Assembly (NCBI GenBank): GCA_044359525.1
Contig: JBIKLY010000118.1
Span: forward strand, 1-6,845
From: CAJBIL01 sp044359525
GTDB lineage: Bacteria > Pseudomonadota > Gammaproteobacteria > Burkholderiales > Rhodocyclaceae
Direction of reading: 5' to 3'
Length of the DNA: 6,845 nucleotides
Part shown: piece after piece, positions 1-6,351 of the stretch
How positions within the stretch are numbered: the first letter of the stretch is position 1
Layout of the letters: each line of letters begins with the position of its first letter
The notes under the pieces: model-generated
Seen by the model: only the letters and a program-made list of their open reading frames with translations
Database searches by the model: none
Told to the model about the DNA's origin: nothing
Translations under genes and position numbers: made by a program

Positions 1-1
1 G

Positions 2-139
2 CTGCTCTATGTCCAGTTGATCTGGGCGACACTGCTCGGCTGGTGGGTTTTCGACCAACTCCCTGACCTGCTGGCCATCGTCGGCATGCTGATCATCGGC
101 GCCTCGGGGCTGAGTCTGGCGATTCGCACACGCCGCTGA
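2..139 (+). CDS. EamA/DMT-family transporter, C-terminal end (partial)
   Basis: Only the last 45 codons and the TGA stop are in the window; the gene starts to the left. The visible protein has two hydrophobic stretches, LLYVQLIWATLLGWWVF and then LLAIVGMLIIGASGLSLAI, separated by the short loop DQLPD, and ends in a positively charged tail IRTRR. This matches the last two membrane helices of the ten-helix EamA (drug/metabolite transporter) family, where a pattern like 'W..LLGW.VF.E.P....G..LI..G' is typical. Members are inner-membrane exporters of metabolites, but the substrate cannot be told from this fragment. No strong terminator follows directly; a CCGCCA/TGGCGG hairpin lies at 214-229, without a T run. 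Confidence 0.82.
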   Translation: MLYVQLIWATLLGWWVFDQLPDLLAIVGMLIIGASGLSLAIRTRR

Positions 140-382
140 AGCACGGATGCCGGACAGAGCACTTGGCCAAGAGTGCCGTATTGATTGGCTTTGCGGCCAG
201 CGATCGACGTAGACCGCCATTATTGGCGGCTTCCGGAGATGAGGCGGGGAGTGAGAGTCTGACTTGGTCGGCGCTTTCAGGGCAGCAATTTCTGCTACCC
301 GTCAATCGGGGAAAAGCGGTCGAAACTTCACCTGCTGGCCGCGCTGAAAACAGTCACTATCTTTTTGTGTAGCGCAACAAAG

Positions 383-424
383 TTACTCACAATTTCTGTG
401 GATAAGCCTGTGCGTTTATCCCCG
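383..424. promoter_or_regulatory. Cluster of DnaA-box-like 9-mers
   Basis: Three 9-base words related to the DnaA box TTATCCACA lie within 42 bases. TGTGGATAA at 397-405 is the exact reverse complement of the consensus. TTACTCACA at 383-391 matches 7 of 9 and faces the opposite way, 5 bases away. TTATCCCCG at 416-424 also matches 7 of 9. The first two together form an imperfect dyad. DnaA binding here would be consistent with a titration or regulatory site. Nothing nearby (no dnaA, dnaN, gidA or AT-rich unwinding segment) suggests a replication origin, so the function is inferred only. Confidence 0.45.
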
Positions 425-463
425 GTCAGCGAAAAAAAGCTTGCCAGCAGGTCGCTTGCCGGT

Positions 464-484
464 GCTGCCTGAAAATCAGGCAGC
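464..484 (-). terminator. Perfect 9-bp hairpin downstream of the EAL relic
   Basis: GCTGCCTGA (464-472) and TCAGGCAGC (476-484) form a perfect 9-base-pair stem with an AAA loop. It lies about 48 bases past the stop codon of the EAL-receiver relic on the minus strand. There is no T run on either side, so it is at best a weak intrinsic terminator or an mRNA 3'-end stabiliser. The strand is assigned only from position. Confidence 0.4.
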
Positions 485-532
485 CGCATACAACAATCTT
501 CCGGCGCGTCGATCAACGCGGATGGTGCGCGC

Positions 533-1610
533 TCAAAGCGGCGTATTTTTTCCACTGTAATGACGGAAAGCCTCGCGAACCACGCCGAGCAGTTCCACGT
601 CATCCCACGGCTTGGTGAGGAACTTGTAGATCTCGCCGCGATTGATCGCATCGGTCAGACTATCGATGCCGGTGTAGCCGCTCAGCACTAGGCGCACCGC
701 CAGCGGATGCATGATGCGCGCGCGGGCGAGCAACTCGGTTCCGCTCATGTTGGTCATCCGCTGATCGGTGAGGATCACGCCGACCTCGTGTTCGGCGAGC
801 AGGGCGAGCGCTTCTTCGCCGCTCGCCGCCGTGAGGATGCGATAGTTCTCGCACCGCAACAGGCGCTTGAGCGCCGCCAGCACACCCGGTTCGTCGTCGA
901 CCAGCAGCAGGGTGCACCCGGCTTCGTTATCGACAGCGATCAGCGGCGGGCTGAACGATGCCAGGAAGCCGGCCACCGCTTCGGCCGGCATCGGCCGGCT
1001 GACCAGATAACCCTGGATGACGTCGCATTGCAGCGCACGCAGGTAGCGCGCCTGCCCCGTCTCTTCAACGCCTTCGGCGATGACTTCGAGGCCGAGACTG
1101 TGGCCCAGCGCGATGATCGCCTTGACGATCAGGGCGTTGCCGCTGTTCGTCGTGATGTCGCGCACGAAGGAGATGTCCACCTTCAGCTTGTTCGCTTCGA
1201 GCTGTTGCAGATAGGCCAGCGAATAGCCGGTGCCGAAATCGTCGATTGAAATCCGTACGCCAAGCGCCTTGAGTTCGGCCAGCGCTTTCAACGACTGCTC
1301 GCGGTCAAGCATGATCGAGCTCTCGGTCAGTTCGAGTTCCAGTTGGTCGGGATTGATGCCGCTGGTCGCCAGCGCGTCCTTCACCGATTCGACCAACTGG
1401 CCCCGGCTGAGCTGGATAGCCGAGACGGACGATCAGGCCGCTTTCTTCAGCCAGCGGGATGAAATCACCGGGCGGAATCATGCCGCGCTGCGGGTGCTGC
1501 CAGCGCACCAGCGCCTGGCGCAGCTCGGCTTCGAGCGTCAGGCGCTGCTTGGCCCGACTGCTCATCTCCGCCGAGAAAGCGTGTTTATTCAGGTCGTCAA
1601 GCGACGACAA
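533..1610 (-). pseudogene. Decayed cyclic-di-GMP signalling protein: broken EAL domain plus receiver domain
   Basis: The 5' piece (1610 down to about 1419) reads FSAEMSSRAKQRL and LEAELRQAL, the linker usually found between GGDEF and EAL domains. It then jumps to VRWQHPQRGMIPPGDF and AEESGLIVRLG. The EAL signature segment itself, normally between these, is missing. Near 1415-1421 the frame changes, with loss of the expected helix after VRLG. The 3' piece (to the TGA at 533) continues with LELELTES, DDFGTGYS, LKVDISFV, IAEGVE and QGYLVSRP. One residue is also missing after GYS, where families usually read GYSSL. After this comes a full receiver domain (about residues 161-280, counting from a TTG at 1396) with LLLVDDE, phospho-acceptor D211 in LTDQRM, and K262 in TKPW. 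No GGDEF domain lies upstream, since fadD's stop is only 82 bases away. The phosphodiesterase is very probably dead. The 3' frame from about 1396 is still open and could yield an EAL-remnant/receiver protein, but no good start or ribosome binding site is visible. Confidence 0.8.
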
Positions 1611-1642
1611 GTGACGAAATGCGGGGATTTTTACACCGCTGC

Positions 1643-1680
1643 GCTTGGGAAGCCACCGAAAAACAGGCGGCCTCCCAAGC
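1643..1680 (-). terminator. Hairpin after fadD
   Basis: GCTTGGGA (1643-1650) pairs perfectly with TCCCAAGC (1673-1680). Inside, GCCACC and GGCGGC (1652-1657, 1666-1671) extend the stem after one mismatch. In minus-strand RNA the inner stem is fully paired if a G-U pair is counted, which supports reading it as the end of the fadD transcript, whose stop lies 13 bases away. No T run follows on the minus strand, so termination efficiency is uncertain. Confidence 0.55.
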
Positions 1681-1692
1681 TGCTGGAGAAAA

Positions 1693-3363
1693 CTACTTGG
1701 CTGGCTGGTCGCGCAGCTCGCGACGCAAAATCTTGCCGACGTTGGTCTTCGGCAGATCGGTACGAAACTCGACCTGACCCGGCACCTTGTAACCGGTCAG
1801 GTGTTCGCGACAGTGGGCGATCAGCGTTTCGGCGGTCAGCGCCTGATCTTTCTTGACGACAAATATCTTGACCGCCTCACCGGACTTCTCGTTGGCCACG
1901 CCAACGGCAGCGACTTCGAGCACGCCAGGATGCATGGCCACTACATCCTCGACCTCGTTCGGATAGACGTTGAAGCCGGAGACTAGGATCATATCCTTCT
2001 TGCGGTCGACGATGCGCACGAATCCTTTCTCGTCCATCACCGCCACGTCACCGGTCTTCAAAAATCCGTCGGCAGTCATGACGTTGGCGGTCTCCTCGGG
2101 GCGGTTGAAATAGCCCTTCATGACCTGCGGACCACGCACACAAAGTTCACCACGTTCGCCAAGCGGCACATCAACCCCGGCATCGTCGCGAATCGCCACC
2201 TCGGTTGAGGAAATCGGCAAACCGATCGCGCCATTAAAATCGGGAATGGTCAAAGGATTCATCGTTGCGGCCGGTGAAGTTTCGGTCAGACCGTAGGCTT
2301 CGATAAGCGTCTTGCCGGTAACCTGTTTCCACTTCTCGGCAACCGCCCGCTGCACGGCCATGCCGCCACCGAGCGTCAACGCAAACCTGCTGAAGTCGAG
2401 CTCGGCAAATTTGTCGTTGTTCAGGAGTGCATTAAACAGCGTATTGACACCGGTGAGCACCGTAAAAGGGTACTTACCCATCTCGGCAACGAATGCCGGA
2501 ATGTCGCGCGGATTGGTAATCAGCAGATTGGTGGCGCCAATCTTGAAGAAGGTGAAGCAGTTCGCGGTCAACGCAAAGATATGATAAAGCGGCAGGGCCG
2601 TAACAATGAACTCGCCACCATCCTTGACTGCCGGCTTGATCCAGGCATGCGCCTGCGCGAGGTTGGCGAGGATATTCCGGTGCGTCAACATCGCGCCCTT
2701 TGAGAGGCCCGTCGTGCCACCGGTATATTGCAGGAAAGCAAGGTCCTCCTGCACGACCTTGACCGGCTTGAACTCGGCCCGCCCGCCCTTGGTCAGCGTC
2801 GTGCCGAAATCAACGGCGCGCGGCAGGCTCCAGGCGGGCACCATTTTCTTCACGTACTTGACGACAAAATTGACCAGCGAGCCCTTCGGAAAGCCCAGCA
2901 TGTCGCCGAGGCGGGCCATCACAATATGCTTGACCGGGGTCCGGACAATCACCTGCTCAAGGGTATGCGCGAAATTCTCAAGGATAACAATGGCCTCGGC
3001 ACCGGAATCCTTGAGCTGATGTTCGAGTTCACGCGGGGTGTAAAGCGGGTTGACGTTGACCACCGTATAGCCGGCACGCAAGGCGCCGAACATGCAGACT
3101 GGATACTGGAGAACGTTCGGCATCATGATGGCAACACGCGCGCCCGGCGGCAGCTTGAGAACCGATTGCAGGTAGGCGGCAAAGTCGCGTGACAACCGGT
3201 CGACCTCGCCGTAAGTCAGTTCAACACCCATATTGACGTAGGCAACCTTGTCACGATACTTCGCGACGCTCTTTTCAAACATGTCGCCGAGTGATTGAAA
3301 CTCGTTCAGATCAATTTCGCTCGGCACACCTTCCTGATAGCTCTGCAGCCAGATCTTGTTCAT
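1693..3363 (-). CDS. fadD: Long-chain-fatty-acid--CoA ligase FadD
   Basis: A 556-residue protein (E. coli FadD is 561). It activates free long-chain fatty acids to acyl-CoA using ATP, through an acyl-adenylate, at the inner face of the cytoplasmic membrane, feeding beta-oxidation and lipid synthesis. All adenylate-forming (ANL) enzyme motifs are present. These are the phosphate loop YTGGTTGLSKGA (213-224), EAYGLTETSP (355-364), the KTGD motif (436-439), and the hinge region DRKKDMILVSGFNVYPNEVE (453-472). The C-terminal catalytic lysine is K544 in KTNVGKILRREL. NVNPLYTPRELEHQL near residue 103 is close to the E. coli FadD sequence. The ATG at 3363 is supported by an excellent ribosome binding site, AAGGAGG, 7 bases upstream. 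The gene has its own 121-base upstream gap and a downstream hairpin, so it may be a single-gene unit or follow the CBS gene. An AT-rich near-palindrome GTTATTTAAAAAC at 3388-3400 lies in its upstream region and could be an operator or part of a promoter. Confidence 0.96.
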   Translation of the reverse strand: MNKIWLQSYQEGVPSEIDLNEFQSLGDMFEKSVAKYRDKVAYVNMGVELTYGEVDRLSRDFAAYLQSVLKLPPGARVAIMMPNVLQYPVCMFGALRAGYTVVNVNPLYTPRELEHQLKDSGAEAIVILENFAHTLEQVIVRTPVKHIVMARLGDMLGFPKGSLVNFVVKYVKKMVPAWSLPRAVDFGTTLTKGGRAEFKPVKVVQEDLAFLQYTGGTTGLSKGAMLTHRNILANLAQAHAWIKPAVKDGGEFIVTALPLYHIFALTANCFTFFKIGATNLLITNPRDIPAFVAEMGKYPFTVLTGVNTLFNALLNNDKFAELDFSRFALTLGGGMAVQRAVAEKWKQVTGKTLIEAYGLTETSPAATMNPLTIPDFNGAIGLPISSTEVAIRDDAGVDVPLGERGELCVRGPQVMKGYFNRPEETANVMTADGFLKTGDVAVMDEKGFVRIVDRKKDMILVSGFNVYPNEVEDVVAMHPGVLEVAAVGVANEKSGEAVKIFVVKKDQALTAETLIAHCREHLTGYKVPGQVEFRTDLPKTNVGKILRRELRDQPAK

Positions 3364-3387
3364 CTGTCCTCCTCCTTGGTTGTAATC

Positions 3388-3400
3388 GTTATTTAAAAAC
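3388..3400. promoter_or_regulatory. AT-rich near-palindrome upstream of fadD
   Basis: GTTATTTAAAAAC is symmetric at all but one base pair around a central base. It is the only AT-rich stretch in the 121-base gap, about 25 bases before the fadD start codon. This position suits an operator or a -10 region. No clear -35 box pairs with it and no known fatty-acid regulator motif is evident, so this is a positional inference. Confidence 0.28.
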
Positions 3401-3455
3401 AGTTACCCGCACATCGACTGTCGTTCTTTGTCCGCTTGGTCGATACGCGCTTGCT

Positions 3456-3476
3456 CGCCGGCGCCTGCCGCCGGCG
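3456..3476 (-). terminator. Hairpin after the CBS-domain gene
   Basis: CGCCGGCG (3456-3463) and CGCCGGCG (3469-3476) form a perfect 8-base-pair GC-only stem with a CCTGC loop, starting 8 bases past the TAA of the CBS gene on the minus strand. No T run follows on that strand; on the plus strand it is followed by TTAAAACTTT. It probably marks the 3' end of the CBS transcript, possibly leaky into fadD. Confidence 0.5.
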
Positions 3477-3484
3477 TTAAAACT

Positions 3485-3934
3485 TTATTCGGGGGTTTTT
3501 TCACCATCGGGCCAGTTGCGGATGTAATTCTTCAGCATGCGATTTTCGAAACTTTGTTCCTCAAGCACCGCCTTTGCCACATCGAGAAACGAGATGACGC
3601 CCATCAGCACCGTGCCATCCATGACCGGCAAATAACGCGAGTGCTTTTCAATCATCAGGCGGCGCAGGTCATCGACTTCCATATCCGGCGCAACGGTAAC
3701 TGGATCGTGCACCATGACACTTTCGACCCTGACCGAATCAGCGGTCTTGTGTTCGTTAAGCGCCTTGATCACCTCGCGAAAAGTCAGCATACCGACCATC
3801 CTGCCGCCCCCCATGACCACCAGCGAACCGACATCGTGCTCGGCCATGGCTGCCACTGCGTCACTCAACAACTGTTGCGGCGAAGCCGTGAACAGCGTCG
3901 AACCCTTGACGCGCAATATTTCCCGCACTTGCAT
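3485..3934 (-). CDS. Tandem CBS-domain protein
   Basis: A 149-residue cytoplasmic protein made almost entirely of two CBS domains, a Bateman module. Domain 1 is about residues 3-63, with VGSLVVMGGGRMVGMLTFREV. Domain 2 is about 72-127, with VAPDMEVDDLRRLMIEKHSR and LPVMDGTVLMGVISFLDV. CBS pairs usually bind adenine nucleotides or S-adenosylmethionine and act as energy or metabolite sensors for a partner, but no effector domain is attached here and the partner is unknown. The short charged tail (about 128-149, SFENRMLKNYIRNWPDGE) follows the second domain. The frame stays open upstream to 4066, but the ATG at 3934 is preferred. It begins right at the first CBS domain and has AAGGGGA a few bases upstream, while the upstream extension looks like translated intergenic DNA. 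The gene is divergent from ppnN and followed by a hairpin and fadD. Confidence 0.9.
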   Translation of the reverse strand: MQVREILRVKGSTLFTASPQQLLSDAVAAMAEHDVGSLVVMGGGRMVGMLTFREVIKALNEHKTADSVRVESVMVHDPVTVAPDMEVDDLRRLMIEKHSRYLPVMDGTVLMGVISFLDVAKAVLEEQSFENRMLKNYIRNWPDGEKTPE

Positions 3935-4210
3935 GGTTATCCCCTTGTTTTCTCTCGCCTGGCGCGACCAGGCTAAAGCCAGACCGGAAATATTATTCGA
4001 TCTGGCTGGTTTGGGAAAGCGGTGTATTTCCGGCAGCAAAACGACTTGTCCGACGCAATAGACCACCGGGCCCGCTTTGCCATTAGAATGCCCAGCGCCA
4101 GTTCGTCAATCGGATTGGCGCAAAGCCCTGCCCGGACTGCATTCAGCACATCGGACGCACCCGCCGGCCGTCTGGATTCGTACCAGCAATACTTCAAACA
4201 CTGTGAGCCT
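3935..4210. promoter_or_regulatory. Divergent intergenic region between the CBS gene and ppnN, with nested inverted repeats
   Basis: This 276-base gap must hold the promoters of two divergent genes. AGCCAGA (3977-3983) and TCTGGCT (4001-4007) form a 7-base inverted repeat around an AT-rich core. CCGGAAATA (3984-3992) and TATTTCCGG (4025-4033) form a perfect 9-base inverted repeat interleaved with the first. On the minus strand a -10-like TAATAT lies in this core (about 3991-3996), suiting a CBS promoter. GCCTGG/CCAGGC at 3958-3973 is a small hairpin in the CBS 5' leader. For ppnN, TAGAAT at 4084-4089 could be a -10 box, but no convincing -35 is seen. The repeats could be operator sites; no known regulator motif is recognised. 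Confidence 0.4.
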
Positions 4211-5593
4211 ATGGAACACGAAATCGTCGACGCGCAAATCTCGCCGGAAGGCCGTCTGGAAGTCCTGTCACGCAGCGAGGTCAGCCGGCTGCTCGACAAC
4301 AGCCATGGCGGCTTGTACAACGTCTTTCGTAACTGCTCGCTGGCGGTGCTCAACAGCGGCGTCGGGCTCGACGACGGCAAGGAACTACTGGAGCGTTACA
4401 AATCCTTCGAAATCAGCATCATCCAGCGCCAGCGCGGCATCAAGCTCGACCTCAAGGGCGCACCGGCAAGAGCCTTTGTCGATGGCAAGATGATCAAGGG
4501 CATTAATGAACATCTGTTTTCCGTTGTCCGCGACATCATTTACGTCAATGATGAAATCAACGGCAACCCGAAGTTCGACCTGAACAGCTCGGACGGCATC
4601 ACCGATTCAGTCTTCCATATCCTGCGCAACGCGGATGTTCTGCTACCGATGATCGACCCCAACATCGTGGTGTGCTGGGGTGGACATTCCATTTCACGCG
4701 AAGAATACGATTACACCAAGGAAGTGGGCTACGAGCTCGGACTGCGCGGCATGGACATTTGCACCGGCTGCGGCCCCGGCGCGATGAAAGGCCCGATGAA
4801 AGGCGCTGCCATCGCACACGCCAAGCAACGCATCGGTCGTGGCCGCTATCTGGGTTTCACCGAGCCGGGCGTTATCGCCGCCGAATCGCCCAACCCGATC
4901 GTCAATGATCTGATCATCCTGCCCGACATCGAAAAGCGCCTTGAAGCGTTCGTCCGTGCCGGCCATGGCGTTGTTGTATTCCCCGGTGGCGCGGGCACGG
5001 CGGAGGAAATCCTCTACCTGCTCGGCATCCTGCTCCATCCCGATAACGCCAGCCTGCCCTTTCCGCTGGTCTTTACCGGGCCAAAAAATTCGGAAGACTA
5101 TTTCCGGCAGATCGATCAGTTCATCGGAAAGACAATGGGCCCTGGTGCGCAGAGTCGTTACCGGATCATCATCGGCGACCCGGCACAGGTTGCCAGGGAA
5201 CTGGTCAACGGTATCGAGCATGTGCGCAACTTCCGCAAAACAAACCGCGATGCCTACTATTTCAACTGGCTGCTGAAGATCGACGACGAGTTCCAGCGAC
5301 CATTCATTCCAACACATGAAAACATGCGCAACCTCCAGTTGCAGCAGAACCAGCCAGTCCATCTTCTGGCGGCCAATCTGCGCCGCGCTTTCTCAGGCAT
5401 CGTGGCCGGCAACGTCAAGGACCATGGCATCCGCTCAATCGAGCAGCACGGAAAATTCGAGATTCACGGCGATCCAAAAATCATGAAACTGATGGACGCG
5501 CTGCTCGCCTCGTTCGTTGCCCAACACCGCATGAAATTGCCGGGCAAGAAATACAACCCCTGCTATCGCATCGTTACCGGGGCGAACGGGTAG
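4211..5593 (+). CDS. ppnN: Pyrimidine/purine nucleotide 5'-monophosphate nucleosidase PpnN
   Basis: A 460-residue protein, close to E. coli PpnN (YgdH, 454) along its whole length. The enzyme cleaves the N-glycosidic bond of nucleoside monophosphates to free base and ribose-5-phosphate; in E. coli it is stimulated by (p)ppGpp and affects tolerance and growth trade-offs. The N-terminal regulatory domain covers about residues 7-150, with VFRNCSLAVLNSG and AFVDGKMIKG. The central LOG/Rossmann-like catalytic domain shows VVCWGGHS (153-160), CTGCGPGAMKGPMKGA (184-199), and the family signature PGGAGTAEE (258-266). The C-terminal domain (about 330-455) ends with AFSGIVAGNVK and AQHRMKLPGKKYNPCY, as in E. 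coli. The frame is open from 4022, but the ATG at 4211 gives the family length. Its ribosome binding site is weak (TGTGAG a few bases upstream), so an earlier start such as 4088 is not excluded. It faces the PEP-CTERM gene tail to tail. Confidence 0.94.
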   Translation: MEHEIVDAQISPEGRLEVLSRSEVSRLLDNSHGGLYNVFRNCSLAVLNSGVGLDDGKELLERYKSFEISIIQRQRGIKLDLKGAPARAFVDGKMIKGINEHLFSVVRDIIYVNDEINGNPKFDLNSSDGITDSVFHILRNADVLLPMIDPNIVVCWGGHSISREEYDYTKEVGYELGLRGMDICTGCGPGAMKGPMKGAAIAHAKQRIGRGRYLGFTEPGVIAAESPNPIVNDLIILPDIEKRLEAFVRAGHGVVVFPGGAGTAEEILYLLGILLHPDNASLPFPLVFTGPKNSEDYFRQIDQFIGKTMGPGAQSRYRIIIGDPAQVARELVNGIEHVRNFRKTNRDAYYFNWLLKIDDEFQRPFIPTHENMRNLQLQQNQPVHLLAANLRRAFSGIVAGNVKDHGIRSIEQHGKFEIHGDPKIMKLMDALLASFVAQHRMKLPGKKYNPCYRIVTGANG

Positions 5594-5624
5594 TTGCGCG
5601 GTCAGCGCGAAACCGGGGACACCA

Positions 5625-5659
5625 TAAAAAAACCCCTCGCAGCTTGGCGCTGCGAGGGG
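5625..5659 (-). terminator. Strong intrinsic terminator of the PEP-CTERM gene, between converging genes
   Basis: CCCCTCGCAGC (5633-5643) and GCTGCGAGGGG (5649-5659) form a perfect 11-base-pair stem with a TTGGC loop. Read on the minus strand it is followed directly by seven Ts (plus-strand As at 5626-5632), the classic layout, 34 bases past the PEP-CTERM stop. In the plus direction, 39 bases after ppnN, the stem has only a weak T-rich tail (CTGTTCGGTT), so it may also stop ppnN transcripts less efficiently. Confidence 0.88.
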
Positions 5660-5693
5660 CTGTTCGGTTGCCGGTTATAGTAACCGGTCTGGC

Positions 5694-6260
5694 TTACTTT
5701 GCCTGCTTACGGCGACGCCCGATTGCGCCAAGGAGACCCAGACCCGCCAATAGCATGGCATAGGTTTCCGGCTCCGGAACAGCAGAGATATTCAGGATAA
5801 CCTTGTCACCCGCATTGAAATGAACCTGTTGCCAATCGACAGCAATATTGGTCGAATTGAAGGTCACATTACCAATACCGAAACCCGGAACCACGCTACT
5901 TGCACCATCAAGTGTCACGCTGGTAATGGGTGATGCGCCCGAAAAAGTCAGCAGGTTGCCATTGGTAATAAACAGGCCACCGCTGTTCAGTGACACTGCA
6001 GAAGCAGACCAGGTCGTGCTTTGTAGAAAATCGTATTCAACCTTGTTGTCGAAGACCGTCAGCGAGTAATAGTTAAAAAAAGTCGCTTGCGGCGTTCCAT
6101 TCGCTACAAAGCTGGCCGGCGAACCACCACCGTTATATGCACCGCCGTAAGAATAATATTGCGTGTTCACGTTGCTGCCGAGCAGCCCTGCATGTGCCTG
6201 CGAAGCAAAGCCCAAAACCAGCGCAGCAACGATTGCGAAAAATGATCCCCTCAGTTTCAT
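5694..6260 (-). CDS. PEP-CTERM sorting domain-containing protein
   Basis: A 188-residue secreted protein. Residues 1-24 are a signal peptide, MKLRGSF then a hydrophobic core ending in QAHA, with cleavage likely before GLLG. The mature part (25-158) is rich in Gly, Ser, Asn, Thr and aromatic residues, has no cysteine, and looks like beta-rich extracellular material (for example TFFNYYSLTVFDNKVEYDFL). The C-terminus has the full sorting signal: VPEPETYAM (161-169), a hydrophobic segment to about 181, then RRRK. In this family the tail is recognised and removed by an exosortase in the inner membrane, and the protein goes to the cell surface or extracellular matrix. No exosortase gene is in the window. 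The specific role is unknown. The ATG at 6260 has AAGGGGA upstream and fits the signal peptide; the frame opens further to 6338 but that part is not signal-like. The leader is unusual (see 6271-6345), and a strong terminator follows. Confidence 0.93.
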   Translation of the reverse strand: MKLRGSFFAIVAALVLGFASQAHAGLLGSNVNTQYYSYGGAYNGGGSPASFVANGTPQATFFNYYSLTVFDNKVEYDFLQSTTWSASAVSLNSGGLFITNGNLLTFSGASPITSVTLDGASSVVPGFGIGNVTFNSTNIAVDWQQVHFNAGDKVILNISAVPEPETYAMLLAGLGLLGAIGRRRKQAK

Positions 6261-6270
6261 ACTAATCCCC

Positions 6271-6345
6271 TTAAAAAAAGCCCCAGAACGGCGTTGCCGG
6301 GCGAAGAAAAAACGCAACCCAGGCTGATTTTGAGGCAATTGTCAT
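6271..6345 (-). other. Possible leader peptide frame upstream of the PEP-CTERM gene
   Basis: On the minus strand an ATG at 6345 opens a 24-codon frame, starting MTIASKSAW and ending FWGFF then TAA. The TAA overlaps the start of the PEP-CTERM ribosome binding site (TAAGGGGA), 10 bases before that gene's ATG, and the frame differs from the main gene. There is no ribosome binding site before it, though it would be nearly leaderless if the predicted promoter at 6352-6379 is right. It may be chance, since the codons are built largely from the hairpin and T run. Confidence 0.25.
6273..6302 (-). promoter_or_regulatory. Terminator-like hairpin plus T7 run in the PEP-CTERM mRNA leader
   Basis: Read on the minus strand, CCCGG (6298-6302) can pair with CTGGG (6282-6286) around an inner GGC/GCC. 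The structure is followed at once by GGC and seven Ts (6273-6279), then the ribosome binding site AAGGGGA. Further upstream GTTGC can pair instead with the GCAAC inside this hairpin, a possible alternative fold. This looks like an attenuator or a weak terminator of upstream transcription, placed within 20 bases of the start codon. The stem is short, so confidence is modest. Confidence 0.35.
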
Positions 6346-6351
6346 TTCAAA

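Larger units (their letters stand above)
140..532. other. 393-base gene-free region with inverted repeats
   Basis: I see no protein here that looks real: short open frames exist on both strands but have no recognisable domains or ribosome binding sites. What can be seen is structure. There is a CTTGGCCAAG palindrome at 162-171, a CCGCCA/TGGCGG hairpin at 214-229, and a 9-base inverted repeat GCGGCCAGC (193-201) against GCTGGCCGC (334-342). DnaA-box-like 9-mers lie at 383-424 and a perfect hairpin at 464-484. The mix of short GC-rich inverted repeats resembles decayed dispersed intergenic repeats seen in related genomes, but that is an impression, not a match. No tRNA or rRNA is visible. Confidence 0.55.

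Noticed and set aside
163..372. 69-codon plus-strand open frame in the left gap, with an opposing minus-strand one at 93-305
   Set aside because: No domain, no clear ribosome binding site, composition like intergenic repeat sequence.
439..460. Repeated GCTTGCC words as a CRISPR or iteron array
   Set aside because: Only two short copies, no regular spacing beyond that and no associated genes.
383..484. Replication origin
   Set aside because: DnaA-box-like words are present, but there are no origin-linked genes, no AT-rich unwinding element and only one exact box.
707..1249. 180-codon plus-strand open frame
   Set aside because: It lies antisense to the EAL-receiver relic; its protein is a low-complexity reflection of the GC-rich opposite strand with no domain.
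2728..3192. 154-codon plus-strand open frame
   Set aside because: It is antisense to the well-supported fadD gene.
3935..4066. N-terminal extension of the CBS protein
   Set aside because: The ATG at 3934 has a good AAGGGGA site and starts at the CBS domain; the extension is not family-like and would run through the likely promoter.
4694..5362. 222-codon minus-strand open frame
   Set aside because: It is fully antisense to the conserved ppnN coding sequence and has no recognisable domain or ribosome binding site.
6261..6338. N-terminal extension of the PEP-CTERM protein
   Set aside because: It would bury the signal peptide inside the protein; the ATG at 6260 has its own ribosome binding site.
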